DNA from: Isoperla grammatica | Lineage: Eukaryota; Arthropoda; Insecta; Plecoptera; Perlodidae | NCBI GenBank assembly: GCA_945910005.1 | Contig: OX246738.1 | Coordinates: 20,920,186 to 20,984,185 of the forward strand | Direction of reading: 5' to 3' | Length of the DNA: 64,000 nucleotides | Shown: positions 62,031 to 64,000 of the stretch, piece after piece | Position numbering within the stretch: position 1 is the first letter of the stretch | Layout: every line of letters begins with the position of its first letter | Translations under genes and position numbers: made by a program | Notes under the pieces: generated by a model | Seen by the model: only the letters and a program-made list of their open reading frames with translations | Told to the model about the DNA's origin: nothing | The model's database searches: none

Positions 62031-63580
62031 CTAGTGGATGTATCAAACCATAGCTGAGTCAGGATAGCGATATTTTTATTTATCATACACTATACTAATT
62101 GCCCGTTTAAAATTCATCTTTTACATTATCACAATAAAAAGTTGTTAATGAATTCGTTGGAAAATAATGTTAAAAATTTTCATAACGCCGTTGTTTCTTT
62201 TAAAAAACAACTTTCGGTAGGTTTGAATGGTGTGTAAGCCTATTAAAACTGCCTCGAACTAACAGACGTTTTTTTTTCACCAACATCAAAAATAAAATAT
62301 TGTACATTAGCCGTGTTGTTACGTTTTGAAGGGTGCCCTCAAAGTAATTCAATCATTACCGTTCTCACTGCGAATGGGGATAGCGTTTAGACAATACCAG
62401 AATCCATCCTGCAAGTATGTCTGCGAGAGAGACAGAGAGAGAGTGAAAGAAAGCGGAATGTAAACCCAACCCTCATATGATGTACTCACTAATGGCCTTA
62501 TAGGATGATTGATTCTTACATTGACTGTCTTATTTATAAAATGCGCGACTCAAGATAATAAATGTTTAAATCACAATAAATAATGGCAAGATAAATTTCT
62601 ATAGTTGTCACGTTAATTCGATGCATTCGTTACAAAGCAAACAGCGGTTGTAGCTTGTTGGGTATATCGTGTGTTTAGTTTTAATAAATGTAATGCATAC
62701 CAATAATGTTAAATGCTTATTGATGGATTCAGCAGCCAGCTCTCCATAAAGTGTCATATCCAGGGGGAAAACAATTATAAACCCTCGAGTTGCGTCAGAT
62801 ATCAGTATCAGTAAACATACGTGATTTGTTCATTTAAAATTCTGCTTGTTCAAAAGGAAAAGTTAAAGGGTTAGTCAGATGAAAAACTAAAAAACTATCA
62901 TTTGTATATGTCCACCCTCAAATATGGAAAACATGACTAAAAGATACCATACTTTAAAAGCAGGCGGTTAAAAAATAAAAGAAAACGCGATTTTTTGGCT
63001 TGTTGCTACCAAGTAGCACCGAGCAACTTTTCTCATGGTAATTCCCATACACAAAAAATGTTACCTCGAGATAGTAAAACCACCGCTAAAATAGGGCAGT
63101 TATCAAAAATCGTTAAGGAGGTTTAATGTGCATCGTTTCCCTTCCGATAACATGCTTCTTAGTACGAACGTGTACTTCTACAAAATTCCCTGCAATTAAT
63201 TTTTTTGTGACTTGAAGTGAAGAAAAGTTGCAATCTGTTTTGAGCGGTACTGTCCGCAGTCGCCGAGTGTTTCGCGGAGCGCTGGCTGGACTCGTATTAC
63301 ACAATGAGTGCTCTGTCTATCAAGCAGGCGTTAGCGAGCTCAGAACCGATACAGCTGTACTACGCTTTAGACGAAAAATGCAGCAGAGCTTGCGAAGTGA
63401 ATCTCATAGAATAGCTAAATGTTCACTATTTTTTTTCTTGCATTGAAGCAACCTATATCAACTTTATTTTACACATAACTGAATTTCATACACTAATGAT
63501 TCATTGGTGATTTTTTAGTTTATCACCTGACTAATCCTTTAAATGGTTGAGATTGTGAATAATGAAAATAAAAATTTAAA
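62031..63580. other. A+T-rich spacer
   Basis: A short gagagagacagagagagag stretch at 62426-62446; otherwise nothing recognised. Confidence 0.35.
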
Positions 63581-63584
63581 AAAT

Positions 63585-63656
63585 GCGGGACTCGAACCCA
63601 CGTCACTATGAGGTATACGCGTAGAACCTGCGCCCCAACCGCATCAGCCACCTCGG
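63585..63656 (-). mobile_element. tRNA-like sequence (tRNA pseudogene or SINE head)
   Basis: On the minus strand: ccgaggtggctgatgcggtt, ggggcgcaggttctacgcgt, atacctcatagtgacgtggg, ttcgagtcccgc. A box tggctgatgcggttgg and a consensus B box gggttcgagtccc. The T arm gtggg-ttcgagt-cccgc pairs (one G-U). The acceptor stem cannot be closed, because the 3' side enters an A/T-rich tail (attttttaaattttta). This suggests a SINE or retropseudogene with Ser/Leu-like ancestry. Confidence 0.6.
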
Positions 63657-64000
63657 ATAATTACTGAAGAAAGAAGCCGTAGAACACCTTTATGGCTGTA
63701 TGTAAATACCTACCCTGCAGAACCCCGATATATGTATGTTACAATTTCCTTAAACATTTTAAAAAGTAATCCAAAATATTCACCCCCTAGAAAATGTGTG
63801 TTCTTTATTATACGCGTTTCTTTTATGCAATAATATTTTCGTTTTTCAGTTTCAACACATCGTTACAAATAAGAACATTTCAAATCGGTAATATTTATTG
63901 GAACAAACAAAAATTAATAAGTACTAAATACTCTCGTCGGTGATATATTTTATATATATATTTTCATTATTTTTGTATGTATTTTTTTATTTTCAAATCC
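63657..64000. other. A+T-rich end of window
   Basis: Nothing recognised apart from a short atatattttatatatatatt stretch. Confidence 0.4.

Noticed and set aside
63585..63656. Functional tRNA gene
   Set aside because: The T arm is good, but the acceptor stem cannot pair and the anticodon arm is not convincing.

Overview
The window looks like gene-poor intergenic or intronic DNA from a metazoan nuclear genome, most likely a marine invertebrate. A mollusc or other lophotrochozoan is a guess from the repeat style, not a proof. It is A+T-rich, carries no convincing intact host gene, and is full of eukaryotic features: long microsatellites, tRNA-derived SINE pieces, non-LTR retrotransposon tails, MITE- and hAT-type DNA transposons, a mariner fossil and minisatellites. 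Almost every open frame is short or is a simple repeat read through. Nothing bacterial is present.

Layout. 0-5.3 kb: a LINE 3' tail, a GC-rich hAT-like remnant, a tRNA-SINE running into a (TATC)n array, four ~317-bp tandem monomers and two 283-bp tandem units. 6.6-18.4 kb: the richest part. A ~1.6-kb segment is present twice side by side. The right copy (16.8-18.4 kb) is nearly clean. The left copy is swollen by insertions: a 2.95-kb foldback element with very long inverted arms (6829-9782), a stretch holding a 390-bp hAT-type element (11138-11527) and a SINE, and a 300-bp MITE that was itself split by a 1091-bp hAT-type element with a perfect 8-bp target duplication. 18.7 kb: (TG)n. 18.9-33.5 kb: mostly unique A+T-rich sequence with a few denser islands that could be conserved regulatory DNA, and one weak exon candidate.

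33.56-41.51 kb: two minisatellites (149 bp x 9 and 60 bp x ~19), both built on GGACGTCC. They lie just inside inverted ends that match each other, so the 8 kb may be one large, undescribed DNA transposon with subterminal arrays. Its middle holds a second inverted repeat and many TAGGCCTA-type motifs but no recognisable transposase. 44.8-45.3 kb: two SINE pieces. 47.5-48.9 kb: an internally deleted mariner with a MITE inserted in its right end. 48.9-52.0 kb: a cluster of (TAA)n arrays. One is interrupted by the C-terminus of a non-LTR reverse transcriptase, which fits Dong/R4-type targeting of TAA repeats. Another is next to a 165-residue coiled-coil ORF of probable retroelement origin. 52-64 kb: unique A+T-rich DNA with possible regulatory islands, a (CT)n array and a tRNA-derived element near the end.

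No genes here form a pathway. What can be read is a history: which element landed in which, in what order, and with which target preference. All family calls rest on termini, target duplications and short protein motifs seen by eye, not on database searches.
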